DNA from: Aquarana catesbeiana
Lineage: Eukaryota; Chordata; Amphibia; Anura; Ranidae
Length of the DNA stretch: 64,000 nt
Assembly: GCF_042186555.1 (NCBI RefSeq)
Contig: NC_133334.1
Coordinates: forward strand, 211,671,332-211,735,331
Direction of reading: 5' to 3'
Shown: positions 1 through 10,183 of the stretch, one piece after another
Layout: each line of letters begins with the position of its first letter
Numbering within the stretch: position 1 is the stretch's first letter
Made by a program: the position numbers and the translations under genes
Notes under the pieces: model-generated
What the model was told of the DNA's origin: nothing
What the model saw: only the letters and a program-made list of their open reading frames with translations
Database searches by the model: none

Positions 1-159
1 TGCAAATGTGATTGTGTGAGGAGCAATGCCTCATGGGACACATAGTCCTGGACAGGAGAAGGAAGTGATTTAACCACTTCAGCTGTGAAAGGTTTTACCC
101 TCTTCATGACCAGGCCATTTTTTGCTATGCAGCACTTTAACTGACAATTGTGCGGTTAT

Positions 160-660
160 CATTGGTGTGCACAGCCTATTGCATTAGGATGTGCACCGCA
201 GAGCACAAACACACATGTGTATATCAGCAGAGCAGTGGGCGATGTCAGTGAAGCAAATTTTGGTGTCAGTAGCGTTTTATTATTTTTTACAATTGTTTAT
301 TTATTTATTTTATTTATTTTGATTGTTTTTTTTTCAATTTTTGTTTTAGGAGGCTTGTTATGGGGTGTTGGTGAAATATCAAGGATCTAAACAGACCCTT
401 GATGTCTCACTTTTCAGACAGAGAAAGAAACTGAGGACAGAGATTCCCCAGTCCCTTTCTCTGCAGCCTGCAGTAAACATAGTTTACTATGCTTCAGTTA
501 ATAATGAAGACAGGAGCGATTGGTACAGATCACTCAGAAAAGGAAATGGTTGGTTAATTAAATATTTACCAGCCCCTGGTAAAATAGGGGGAATAAGCAC
601 AGCACGGGGTGATTAGGGTGTGCCCAGGCACACACAGCACACCCTGTGCGCACGCCTATG
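160..660. mobile_element. hAT-type MITE with perfect 8-bp target duplication
   Basis: Terminal inverted repeats are CATTGGTGTGCACA at the left and the complement of TGCGCACGCCTATG at the right. The 8-bp duplication GCGGTTAT is exact at 152-159 and 661-668. Removing the element restores the flanking repeat. 8-bp duplications are typical of hAT transposons. Length is 501 bp with no transposase, so it is non-autonomous. Confidence 0.88.
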
Positions 661-1418
661 GCGGTTATGCAGTGTTGTACCCAAACGTCAATTTTTAGAG
701 CTTTTTTGGGGAGGTATTTGATCACCTCTGGGTTTTTTATAATATATACGAAAAAAGAACAAAAATTTTGAAAACAAAAACCCATTATTTTTTTGCTTTC
801 TGCTATGAAACATATCATTTAATAATAAAAAAAAATCTCTTCGTAAATTGTGGTCACAATGTATTCTGCTACATGTCTTTGGTTAAAAAAAATCCCAATA
901 ATTGTATATTGTTTGGTTGTGTGAAAGTTTTTTAGCACCTACAATCTATGGGATACATACTGGAATTTAAAACATTTTTTTTTTTTGTACTAGTGATGGC
1001 ACGATCAGCAAACAGAGATAGTGTGGCGGACAATCTGACAAGAACTAACACTGGGGGGGAGCTAACTGCCACTGACATCACCTATTAAATTATTACAGTG
1101 ATCGGTGCTAATACTATATACTGTCACTATACTAATGACACTGAGCAGGAAGGGGTTAACATAGGGCGATCAACAAGTGTTTGTGCGTACTGTGTGCTAC
1201 TTTTACTGGGGATCTAGTTTTCATTCCCTGCTTAGCATCCCCTGTCACTGAACACAGCTCTGTGTTGTTTACATTCACATAGCTGTGTTCAGTAACGCTC
1301 AGAGATGATCACCAGGTGCCAGCGGTCAATCATTGTCTGGGACCTGGTGATCGGCATGTGCTGTGATGAATCACAGCACAGCCGGGCAGGCGTGCACCCC
1401 CTACCCGAAAATGCAGAA

Positions 1419-1428
<10 letters not shown>

Positions 1429-1482
<54 letters not shown>
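1429..1482. repeat. (AT)n microsatellite
   Basis: An uninterrupted alternating AT run of about 54 bp lies near the end of the first TTAA repeat. Confidence 0.95.
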
Positions 1483-1490
<8 letters not shown>

Positions 1491-1541
1491 TCTATTCATG
1501 ATTCTGCACACAGTGGCATAGCTTAGGCGGTCAACAACTGG

Positions 1542-1972
1542 TTAAAGTAGTTCTAAAGGCAGAAGTTTTTTTACCTTAATGCATTCTAAAAAACCTTCTG
1601 GGTGCAGCCCTCCCTTACTTACCTGAGCCCCATCTCGATCAAGCGATGTGCATGAGAGCATTGTCTTTTCTGGTTCTCCCACTGGCTCACACAGCAGCAG
1701 GAGCCATTGGCTCCTGCTGCTGTCAATCACAGCCAGCAAGCCAATGAGGAGAGAGTGGGGGCGGGGTCAAGGCATGCTGTATGTGTGAATGGACAATTGC
1801 AAGAGGCTTGCTATTTGGGACACTCAGCAGGGGGGAGGAGCAGACAGCGGTGGCGGGGGACCCAAAAAGAAGAGGATCGGGCTGCTCTGTGCAAAACAAT
1901 TACACAGAGCAGGAAAGTGTAACATGCTATTTATTTATTTTTTAATATTTGTACCTTTTAGAATCACTTTAA
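1542..1972. repeat. TTAA MITE with shared CAATGGCTCC core
   Basis: This is bounded by TTAA at 1542-1545 and 1969-1972, with inverted ends AAAGTAGTTCTAAAGG and the complement of TTTAGAATCACTTT. Its central stretch, around 1700-1750, recurs in the copies at 6016, 56032 and 63650. The left TTAA is also the right boundary of the preceding CCACTTC repeat. A second, truncated copy follows at 1973-2150. It is non-coding. Confidence 0.65.
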
Positions 1973-2153
1973 GTTATTCTAAAGGCAGAAGGTTTTTTTT
2001 TACCTTGCTATAGGGACACTCTATACTATATTTTGCGGCTTGCTATAGGGGCACTCTGAAGGCAGAAGGAGCCAGAAGCGCCAGTGGGGGACCCCAGAAG
2101 AGGAGAATCGGGGCTACTCTGTACCAGATTTAGCCTCTAATAGTGTGTATATA

Positions 2154-3797
2154 TACATTATCTCACAAAAGTGAATACACCCCTCACATTTTTGGAAATA
2201 TTTTATTATATCCTTTCATGTGACAATACTGAAGAAATTACAATTTGCTATAATGTAAAGTAGTGAGTGTACAGATTGTATAACAGTGTAAATTTGCTGT
2301 CCCCTCAAAATAACTCAACACACAGCCATTAATGTCTAAACCACTGGCAACAAAAGTGAGTACACCCCTAAGTGAAAATGTCCAAATTGGGCCCAATTAG
2401 CCATTTTCCCTCCTCGGTGTCATGTGACTCGTTAGTGTTACAAGGTCTCAGGTGTGAATGGGGAGCAGGTGTGTTAAATTTGGTGCTATCGCTCTCACTC
2501 TCTCATACTGGTCACTGAAGGTTCAACATGGCACCTCATGGCAAAGAACTCTCTGAGGATCTGAAAAAAAGAATTGTTGCTCTACATACAGATGGCCTAG
2601 GCTATAAGAAGATTACCAAGACCCTGAAACTGAGCTGCAGCATGGTGGCCAAGACCATACAGTGGTTTAACAGGACAGGTTCCACTCAGAACAGGCCTCA
2701 CCATGGTCAACCAACGAAGGTGAGTGCACGTGCTCAGCGTCGTATCCAGAGGTTGTCTTTGGGAAATAGATGTATGAGTGCTGCCAGCATTGCTGCAGAG
2801 GTTGAAGGGGTGGGGGGTCAGCCTGTCAGTGCTCAGACCATACGCCGCACACTGCATCAAATTGGTCTGCATGGCTATCGTCCCAGAAGGAAGCCTCTTC
2901 TAAAGATGATGCACAAGAAAGCCTGCAAACAGTTTGCTGAAGACAAGCAGACTAAGGACATGGATTACTGGAACCATGTCCTGTGGTCTGGTGAGACCAA
3001 AATAAACTTATTTAGTTCAGATGGTGTCAAGCGTGTGTGGTGGCAACCAGGTGAGAAGTACAAAGACAAGTGTGTCTTGCCTACAGTCAAGCATGGTGAT
3101 GGGAGTGTCATGGTCTGGGGCTACATAAGTGCTGCCGGCACTGGGGAGCTTCCACATCACTGAGGGAACCATGAATGCCAACATGTACTGTGACATACTG
3201 AAGCTGCGCATGATCCCCTCCCTTCAGAGACTGGGTGGCAGGGCAGTATGCCAACATGATACGATCCCAAACACACCTCCAAGATGACCACTGCCTTGCT
3301 AAAGAAGCTGAGGGTAAAACTGATGAATTGGCCAAGCATGTCTCCAGACCTAAACCCTATTGAGCATCTGTGGGGCATCCTCAAATGGAAGGTGGAGGAG
3401 CGCAAGGTCTCTAACATCCACCAGCTCCGTGATGTCGTCATGGAAGAGTGGAAGAGGATTCCAGTGGCAACCTGTGAAGCTCTGGTGAACTCCATGCCCA
3501 AGAGGGTTAAGGCAGTTCTGGAAAATAATGGTGAGCACACAAAATATTGACACTTTGGGCCCAATTTGGACATTTTCACTTAAGGGTGTACTCACTTTTG
3601 TTGCCAGTGGTTTAGACATTAATGGCTGTGTGTTGAGTTATTTTGAGGGGACAGCAAATTTACACTGTTATACAAGCTGTACACTCACTACTTTACATTG
3701 TAGCAAAGTGTCATTTCTTCAGTGTTGTCACATGAAAAGGTATAATAAAATATTTACAAAAATGTGAGGGGTGTACTCACTTTTGTTAGATAAAATA
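2154..3797 (+). mobile_element. Tc1-like transposon, family A (decayed)
   Basis: Long inverted repeats of about 230 bp each contain two direct repeats (IR/DR layout): an outer CAAAAGTGAATACACCCC and an inner CAAAAGTGAGTACACCCC about 190 bp inside, mirrored at 3575-3600 and 3765-3790. The element ends resemble CAGTATCTCACAAAAG and the insertion is in TA-rich sequence. The same family recurs in opposite orientation at 54750-58522. IR/DR organisation is known from Sleeping Beauty-type elements. Confidence 0.9.
2528..3553 (+). pseudogene. Tc1 family A transposase, broken
   Basis: The reading frame opens with MAPHGKELSEDLKKRIV and keeps the paired helix-turn-helix DNA-binding region (about residues 5-110). 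It runs into the catalytic domain but shifts frame at about 3150, and the C-terminal part resumes at 3284-3550 ending in NNGEHTKY. The first catalytic aspartate is replaced by glycine (WSGETKINLF instead of WSDETK). The second block is damaged (NDPKH has become TIPNT after the aspartate), while NPIEHLW with the glutamate survives. It therefore cannot encode an active DD34E transposase. If intact it would cut and paste the element at TA dinucleotides in the nucleus. Confidence 0.9.
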
Positions 3798-3810
3798 TAT
3801 ATATATACAC
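3798..3810. repeat. short (TA)n(CA)n spacer between two Tc1 elements
   Basis: Only about 13 bp of TA/CA dinucleotides separate the end of Tc1 family A from the start of family B. Confidence 0.7.
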
Positions 3811-5451
3811 ACAGTGGGGACGGAAAGTATTCAGACCCCCTTAAATTTTTCACTCTTTGTTATATTGCAGCCATTTGCTAAAATCATTTAAGTTCATTTT
3901 TGTTTCTCATTAATGTACACACAGCACCCCATATTGACAGAAAAACACAGATTTGTTGACGTTTTTGCAGATTTATTAAAAAAGAAAAACTGAAATATCA
4001 CATGGTCCTAAGTATTCAGACCCTTTGCTCAATATTTAGTAGAAGCACCCTTTTGATCTAACACAGCCATGAGTCTTTTTGGGAAAGATGCAACAAGTTT
4101 TTCACACCTGGATTTGGGGATCCTCTGCCATTCCTCCTTGCAGATTCTCTCCAGTTCTGTCAGGTTGGATGGTAAACGTTGGTGGACAGCCATTTTTAGG
4201 TCTGTCCAGAGATGCTCAATTAGGTTTAGGTCAGGGCTCTGGCTGGGCCATTCAAGAACAGTCACGGAGTTGTTGTGAAGCCACTCCTTCGTTATTTTAG
4301 CTGTGTGCTTAGGGTCATTGTCTTGTTGGAAGGTAAACCTTCGGCCCAGTCTGAGGTCCTGAGCACTCTGGAGAAGGTTTTCGTCCAGGATATCCCAGTA
4401 CTTGGCCGCATTCATGTTTCCCTCGATTGCAACCAGTCGTCCTGTCCCCGCAGCTGAAAAATACCCCCACAGCATGATGCTGCCACCACCATGCTTCACT
4501 GTTGGGACTGTATTGGACAGGTGATGAGCAGTTACTGGTTTTCTCCACACATACCGCTTAGAATTAAGGCCATAAAGTTCTATCTTGGTCTCATCAGACC
4601 AGAGAATCTTATTTCTCACCATCTTGGAGTCCTTCAGGTGTTTTTTAGCAAACTCCATGCAGCCTTTCATGTGTCTTGCACTGAGGAGAGGCTTCCGTCG
4701 GGCCACTCTGCCATAAAGCCCCAACTGGTGTAGGGCTGCAGTGATGGTTGACTTTCTACAACTTTCTCCCATCTCCCGACTACACCTCTGGAGCTCAGCC
4801 ACAGTAATCTTTGGGTTCTTCTTTACCTCTCTCACCAAGGCTCTTCTCCCAAGATAGCTCAGTTTGGCCGGATGGCCAGCTCTAGGAAGGGTTCTGGTCA
4901 TCCCAAACGTCTTCCATTTAAGGATTATGGAGGCCACTGTGCTTGTAGGAACCTTAAGTGCAGCAGAAATTTTGTTGTAACCCTGGCCAGATCTGTGCCT
5001 TGCTACAATTCTGTCTTTGAGCTCTTCAGGCAGTTCCTTTGACCTCATGATTCTCATTTGCTCTGACATGCACTGTGAGCTGTAAGGTCTTATATAGACA
5101 GGTGTGTGGCTTTCCTAATCAAGTCCAATCAGTATAATCAAACACAGCTGGACTCAAATGAAGGTGTAGAACCATCTCAAGGATGATCAGAATAAATGGA
5201 AAGCACCTGAGTTAAATATATGAGTGTCACAGCAAAGGGTCTGAATACTTAGGACCATGTGATATTTCAGTTTTTCTTTTTTAATAAATCTGCAAAAATA
5301 TCAACAATTCTGTGTTTTTTTTTGTCAATATGGGGTGCTGTGTGTACATTAATGAGGAAAAAAATGAACCTAAATGATTTTGGCAAATGGCTACAATATA
5401 ACCGTATAAGAGTGAAAACTTTAGGGGGTCTGAATACTTTCCGTCCCCACT
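3811..5451 (-). mobile_element. Tc1-like transposon, family B, apparently complete
   Basis: The inverted ends CAGTGGGGACGGAAAGTATT match exactly over the first 29 bp or so and stay very similar over about 220 bp. Each contains an outer and an inner direct repeat built on AAGTATTCAGACCC (3822 and 4010 at the left; 5235 and 5423 at the right). About 1.64 kb is the usual length for a full Tc1 element. The transposase frame is open. Both flanks run into TA/TG dinucleotide repeats, so the target TA cannot be pinned on the right. Confidence 0.92.
4029..5069 (-). CDS. Tc1-like transposase, intact open reading frame
   Basis: The 346-residue protein is full length for the family, with no stop or frameshift. 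Residues 1-115 form the paired-type DNA-binding region with a GRPR-like linker at about 60-70 (PRAGHPAKL). The catalytic DDE domain has Asp159 (WSDETK), Asp250 (QQDNDPKH) and Glu285 (LIEHLW), with exactly 34 residues between the last two (DD34E). The glycine-rich KHGGGSIM box lies at 192-199, and the C-terminus is GASTKY. The proline usually preceding IE is leucine (NLIE). The first ATG gives MSEQMRIMRSKEL; a second ATG at residue 8 is the more typical start. The frame ends inside the inner repeat of the left terminal repeat. It is expected to bind its own repeats and integrate at TA. Whether it is expressed or active is unknown. Confidence 0.93.
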   Translation of the reverse strand: MSEQMRIMRSKELPEELKDRIVARHRSGQGYNKISAALKVPTSTVASIILKWKTFGMTRTLPRAGHPAKLSYLGRRALVREVKKNPKITVAELQRCSREMGESCRKSTITAALHQLGLYGRVARRKPLLSARHMKGCMEFAKKHLKDSKMVRNKILWSDETKIELYGLNSKRYVWRKPVTAHHLSNTVPTVKHGGGSIMLWGYFSAAGTGRLVAIEGNMNAAKYWDILDENLLQSAQDLRLGRRFTFQQDNDPKHTAKITKEWLHNNSVTVLEWPSQSPDLNLIEHLWTDLKMAVHQRLPSNLTELERICKEEWQRIPKSRCEKLVASFPKRLMAVLDQKGASTKY

Positions 5452-5476
5452 GTGTGTGTGTTTGTGTGTGTGTGTG

Positions 5477-5532
<56 letters not shown>
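5451..5532. repeat. (TG)n(TA)n compound microsatellite
   Basis: A TG run followed by about 50 bp of pure TA starts at the last base of the Tc1 family B right terminus. Confidence 0.95.
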
Positions 5533-5534
<2 letters not shown>

Positions 5535-6015
5535 TATCTTCTGGCTGTTCTTCTCAGAGTAGATTACAAATTTTGTTCCCTAAGTTTATAGCTGGTTATT
5601 TATATTTACCACTGCATATAGATGTACTTCCCTTTTTTCTTTTTTTTTTGAGGTTTTTATCCAATTAATCGAATTACTCAAAACAACTGACCAACAAATC
5701 CATTATGAAAATAATTGTTAGTTGCAGCCCTATTCCTGTCTAGAATCTTCCTGCCCTGGGACAAATGCTGTCACTTTGTGCCTGGATTGCTTTCTTCAAG
5801 GTTGTGCTGTATGCCCAGTTTCACTCCAGATCATTGCAACACAACACTTTGGCAGCATTAATCTAACAGGCCCAGTCCTTAGACCAGTCCATGCATCTGA
5901 CCCACAAGATTGGACTTTCCCTGGTGTGGTGGATTGCCAACTTAGCTCTGTAATTAGGGAAGCCGTTTCTCTAAAGTGTTTATTCTGCTTCTCCGTCACT
6001 AACTTGAAAGTCATA
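5533..6015. other. unassigned intergenic sequence with a decayed hAT-like end
   Basis: No gene is seen. The stretch at about 5650-5733 (AATTAATCGAATTACTC ... TTGTTAGTTGCAGCCCT) resembles one end of an old hAT-type repeat common in vertebrate genomes. The other end was not found. Confidence 0.35.
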
Positions 6016-6432
6016 TTAAAGGTTCAGTTGCTTTTTTCTAAAATAAAAAACATGTTATACTTGCCCCCGATCTTTCCCTTCTCGGGTCCCCAGCTCACGC
6101 TCCTGGCTCCTCCCCTCTTTGAGTACCCCCCATCTTGCAAGCTGCTTGCTGGGGGGTGTAACTTGTGCAGGCTCAATTCCGAGCCACATTGTGTGCTTAT
6201 ATTGGCATACATAGTGTGGCTCAGCCCTGCCCCCCACTCTCGTCACTGCATTTGATTGACAGCAGTGGGAGCCAATGGCTCCCGCTGCTCTCTGAGTCCA
6301 GTGAGGAGGGAGAGAAAGAGCAGCGCCGTTGCTCTTGTACACAGTGCTGGACCAAGATCAGCTCAGGTAAGTATTTGGGGGGGCTGGGGGGAGGGGAGCT
6401 GCACCTACAGTATAAGGTTTTTTACTTTCAAT
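6016..6432. repeat. TTAA MITE, CAATGGCTCC family
   Basis: The left boundary is TTAA at 6016-6019, followed by AGGTTCAGTTGC. The right TTAA is degraded to TTCAA near 6428. The internal GAGCCAATGGCTCCCGCTGC block is shared with the copies at 1542, 56032 and 63650. No coding sequence. Confidence 0.6.
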
Positions 6433-6494
6433 GAAGAGAGCGCTTTACGGGAAAAAAGCTTACCAGACTCAGTCAACCCTACCTTTTTGAAGGC

Positions 6495-6911
6495 TAATGC
6501 CCTGTACACACGATCGGAATTTTTTCGGAAAAATCTTGGATGTTTTTTTCCAACGGAATTCCGCTCAAGCTTGGCTTGCATACACACGGTCACACAAAAG
6601 TTCTCTGAACTTTCGACCGTCAACAATGCGGTGCCGTACAACACGTACGACGGTACTAGAAAAGGGAAGTTCCATACGAAGCGATGATTCTGAGCATGTG
6701 TGGGTTTTTGCGTGTCGGAATCATACAGACAACCGTAATTTCCGATATGAACCTTTTCTGATGGAAAAATAGAGAGCCTGCTCTCAGTCTTTTGCTGGCG
6801 AAATTCCGCCAGCAAAAGTCCGATGGAGCATACACACGGTTGGAATTTCAGACCAAAAGCTCACATCGGACTTTTGTTGGTGGAATTTCCTATCGTGTGT
6901 ATGGGGCATTA
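6495..6911. mobile_element. MITE with GTGTGTAYGGGGCATTA ends
   Basis: Inverted ends are TAATGCCCTGTACACACGAT and the complement of CGTGTGTATGGGGCATTA. Multiple internal copies of TCGGAATTTC and TACACACGGTC appear in both orientations. A related copy is at 10182-10612, and relatives ending in GTGTACTAGGCTTTA are at about 16150 and 51560. It is non-autonomous with no transposase. Confidence 0.8.
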
Positions 6912-7618
6912 GGGGTCAACTTCTCACGAAGTTTACTATTGCACCTGGAAGGCTACTTTGCTTGGTGCGAGTCGGGGAAATTTCATGCTAGAAAGTACTC
7001 AGTGGAGCCTATTCTGTCCTTCCTCCAGTCTGGTCTTTATCAGCATCTGTCTTTGAGTACCATCAAAGGGCAAATCTCAGCCTTGGCTGTCCTGTTCAAA
7101 GCACCCTTGATTTTCACTCTCTAGTTTATGCCTTTGTTCAGTGTGTTGTGCACATATTTTCCCCTGTACATTCTCCCGTGTCTCCTTGTAACCTTAGTCT
7201 GGTTCTCTCAGCACTTCCGAAGCCACCATTGGAGACTATTTGAGATATTTATTTTGTCTGACCTAACTCACAAGGTGGCCTTTCTTGCTGCTGTCACTTT
7301 TGCACAGAGGGTCTTTGACTTATACTGTAAGGAGCCATTCTTAGTATTGCACAAGGACATGATTGTCTTGAGGCCTAAAGCCTCCTGCCACCCTAGAGTG
7401 GACTGTTGCTTCCACTTCACCTAGAATATTGTCCTTCCTTAAGTCCTGCTCCAAAGCATCCCAGGGAACGTTCTCTCCACTGTATTGACATAATACGCAC
7501 TGTGAGAGTCTGTCTCTCAGCTACTGTTGCTTTTAGGCAATCAGGTTCCCAGAGAGGGGCCTTCCTTCTTGTCACTCCACTATTACTTGGTGGATCAGAC
7601 AAGCATATGGTTTAAAGC

Positions 7619-7954
7619 CGGTGTCTCCAAACTTTTTAAATAACAGGCCAGTTTATTGTCCTTCAGACTTTAGGGGGGGCTGGACTGTGGCTAGGGGGAG
7701 TGGAAATTTTCCTGGCATCAGTGGGTGCAAACCTCACATTTTGCTATTAGGTGGAGAAATAGTGCCCCGTTGCTCATATCATTGGGAGGAATAGTGCCCC
7801 ATTGTTGGTGTCAATGGGAGAAAAGGGGCCCCATTGTTAATGTCAGTTGGAAGAACAGTGTCTCGTAATGGTGGGAGGAATAGTGCCCCAAAGGCTGGAT
7901 AGAGGCAAGCAAGGGGGCACATCCAGCACCAGGCCACAGTTTGAAGACTACTTG
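7619..7954. mobile_element. hAT-like MITE with internal 40-bp tandem units, inside DIRS
   Basis: The ends GTGTCTCCAAACTTTTT and the complement of CACAGTTTGAAGACTAC form imperfect inverted repeats. Flanks TTTAAAG and ATTAAAG look like a degraded target duplication. The interior (about 7740-7890) repeats units of about 40 bp built on AGTGCCCCATTGTTRATGTC. Confidence 0.6.
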
Positions 7955-8312
7955 ATTAAAGGATAGGGTTCTTCCCTTTTCTGCTAAGGTGCATTCTAAC
8001 ATCTGTTAGTGCTTCATGGGCTTTTTGAAATCCAGCTTTTGTTCCTCAGATTTGCAAGGCTGCCATCTGGGTTTCTGTTCACAAGTTCTACCAGGTGTAT
8101 GTTCAGTCCTCTTCTGATGCCAGTTTCAGGCATAAGGAGTTAAAAGCTGCTCTCTGGGTCTGTCAAGCTTTCTTGACCCGTTGTTTTGTGGGCCTTTTGT
8201 CATCGTTTACTGTATTGCACACCCCTCAATTGAAATGCTTTTGGACGTCCCAATGGTAATGACTTGTGTTTTGTACTGTACCACCAAGGAAGTAGGATTT
8301 TTGATTTACAGT

Positions 8313-9588
8313 CCCCTTGAGGACTGCTTGGATATACCTGCTCATCTGCATCGACATGACCCTGTGAACCTTCCAACCCACCTGACACTCCGGGTTCAGA
8401 CATGTGTCACAAGCACCTTTAAATGACACGTCACACAAGTCAATATATTTGTACTATCTCAGCTTTACTGGAATAAGCAAAGTAGTATTAATTTACAAAA
8501 GAGAAGGGCAATAGATCAACCAAGTTCTGGATAACAGCCCAGAGTCAGTAGAGGAATTCCCCCAAAGACCGCTTAAGAACAGTTTTAACAATGGGAGGAT
8601 ATAATACACACGTATGTACAATTAGATCCCACCTGAAGCATGACCTGTAGGACAATATAGGGTTAAATTTTCAATGCAGTTGGTTACACTCTAAAGGGGA
8701 ACCCCGGGCTGGCCTATTCAACCTTTTTGTTTCTAATGAGAGATCAGACAGAATAAGGATAGTGTAGGGCCCTTTAAATAGTAACATCAGCAATGTCTGA
8801 GGTGCAGGCCTGATAGTCTTCACCGGCAGTTGGAGCTCATTAGATTATATCCAATAAGGCACAGTGATGCATTAACAGACCGACTGGCTTAAACGGGCTA
8901 ATGGTACTCCTAAAATGGTTGTAGGTAAAGGTGTCTATGTACAGTGTTCAAATAGAAATTGCAGTAAAGTGTTCCCAAGGTAAAGGTGTCTGTACACAGT
9001 GTTCAAATAAAGTAACCAGGGAAAGATTGCAGAAGCTGGGCAATTGCCCTCTCACCAATGACTGAACCGAACCAAATGCCTTGCAGACAGCGACACGGGA
9101 ATAGACGTCTGTCAGTGGAGCAGCCAGCGATGACCCACGGGTGTGGAGTGCAGATGAACGTGATGTCCAGCTTCTGAGTTGGTGCCGCGTAGATGTCTGA
9201 TGAACAGCAAGCAGAGTTAGGCCTTCCAAGGCCAGGCTGGAATCACTTGGACACTGCATAGTAGGCCGCAACCTCTCTCTCCCCGTCACAGAGAGGTGTG
9301 CATTCCGCAAGGCCCAGGAAGAAGAGAGCGTGGGGCGGATCTCCGGTCTCCTTTATAGGCTTTTCCAGAAATCGCCTTGACTGGTAGCAAAAATCCCTAG
9401 GATGTGTGGTGCCGGTGTATGGTTAAGCAATGGAATCGCTGGTCAGAAAGACTACTAATCCCACAAACCATTGTGTTAGGCTCACCAATATGATGACAGT
9501 CACTGACGACCAGCATTAAAGAGACACAACTACAGGTAGGGAATGACGAGGAAACATGTATTACGATTATAGTCCACCATCGCTACAT
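8313..9588 (-). mobile_element. candidate LTR inserted in DIRS
   Basis: This segment interrupts the DIRS 3' end and is bounded by CAGT on both sides (8309-8312 and about 9589-9592). On the minus strand, CCTATAAAGGAGACC at about 9340-9355 looks like a TATA box, which suggests a solo LTR of about 1.2 kb. Canonical TG/CA ends and a 5-bp duplication are not clear. No open frame of note is present. Confidence 0.35.
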
Positions 9589-9911
9589 CAGTAAAATCAT
9601 TTTCTTGGAGTAGAGTGCGGGACACGGGTCCCTCTTCTGTTTTCTGTGATCTGCCTTTTGCTTGCTGCAAAAACTGAGGCTAGCTAGGAGTGTTAGGGGG
9701 TTATAGAGGATGATGTCCCTGCATCTTTCTTTTTTGTCAGTGTATAATCGCCTGAAGATAACTGCATATAACCCAGCTGTAATGATTAAAGAGCTTGTGT
9801 CCCATACTGTACTCCAAAAAATGATTTTGTTCGCAATCCAAAAATCCTGGGATGATGTGTATTTTGTAAATGCCTTCAATCTCAGAACATGTCTGTTCAT
9901 CATGTGAAGGC

Positions 9912-10183
9912 TTAGGCTCCATGCACACTGGGCTTAAAAAAAGCCCAGTGTGCACAGTTTAGATGAGTTTAGGAGAGTTTTAAGTTTTTTTCTGCCAGTG
10001 AGCTCCAATCAGAAACGTGAACCAGAAGGTTTTTTTTTTCTGCCTCTGAAAGTTGAGCTCAAAATATGCCTCTTAACGTCCTAATGTACATGGACACATA
10101 GGATAACATTGAGTTGCTTCTACAGGCAGAACACAAAGCTCCTGTAGAAGCAATGTTTTTTAAGCCAGTGTGCATGGAGCCTA
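9912..10183. mobile_element. palindromic MITE, GGCTCCATGCACACTGG ends
   Basis: The ends TTAGGCTCCATGCACACTGG and the complement of CCAGTGTGCATGGAGCCTAA are perfect inverted repeats of about 20 bp. The same motif recurs internally just inside the left end (GCCCAGTGTGCA). It is 272 bp and non-coding. Confidence 0.8.

Larger units (their letters stand above)
70..1545 (+). repeat. TTAA-flanked CCACTTC repeat, copy 1
   Basis: The sequence begins TTAACCACTTCAGC and ends at TTAA (1542-1545) in a decayed inverted terminus (AACTGGTTAA). It carries the family's conserved core at about 690-800 (AT-rich, with TATTTGATCACCTCTG), followed by a GC-richer half with short inverted repeats around 1260-1380. 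It has no coding capacity. Seven further copies in the window share the same ends. TTAA flanks are known for piggyBac- and Kolobok-type transposition; assignment to either is inference. The copy is interrupted by a hAT MITE at 160-660. Confidence 0.75.
6912..9900 (+). mobile_element. DIRS-type tyrosine-recombinase retrotransposon, 3' part, decayed and interrupted
   Basis: Reading-frame pieces in order match a DIRS tyrosine recombinase: FLQSGLYQHLSLSTIKGQIS (about 7020-7080), VAFLAAVTFAQRV (about 7275-7313), and QICKAAIWVSVHKFYQVYV (about 8045-8103). After these comes the 3' terminal sequence, GGACGTCCCAATGGTAATGA (8244) and, beyond an insertion, TAAAATCATTTTCTTGGAG (9591) and GTCCCATACTGTACTCC (9799). 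DIRS elements copy via RNA and integrate by recombinase rather than integrase. Two segments unrelated to DIRS (7619-7954 and about 8313-9588) split it. Stops and frameshifts make it inactive. Confidence 0.8.

Noticed and set aside
5456..5668. Open frame of alternating Ile-Tyr
   Set aside because: It is the translation of a TA microsatellite.
5722..6255. 177-codon plus-strand frame
   Set aside because: It runs across a repeat boundary at 6016 and has no motif; chance frame.
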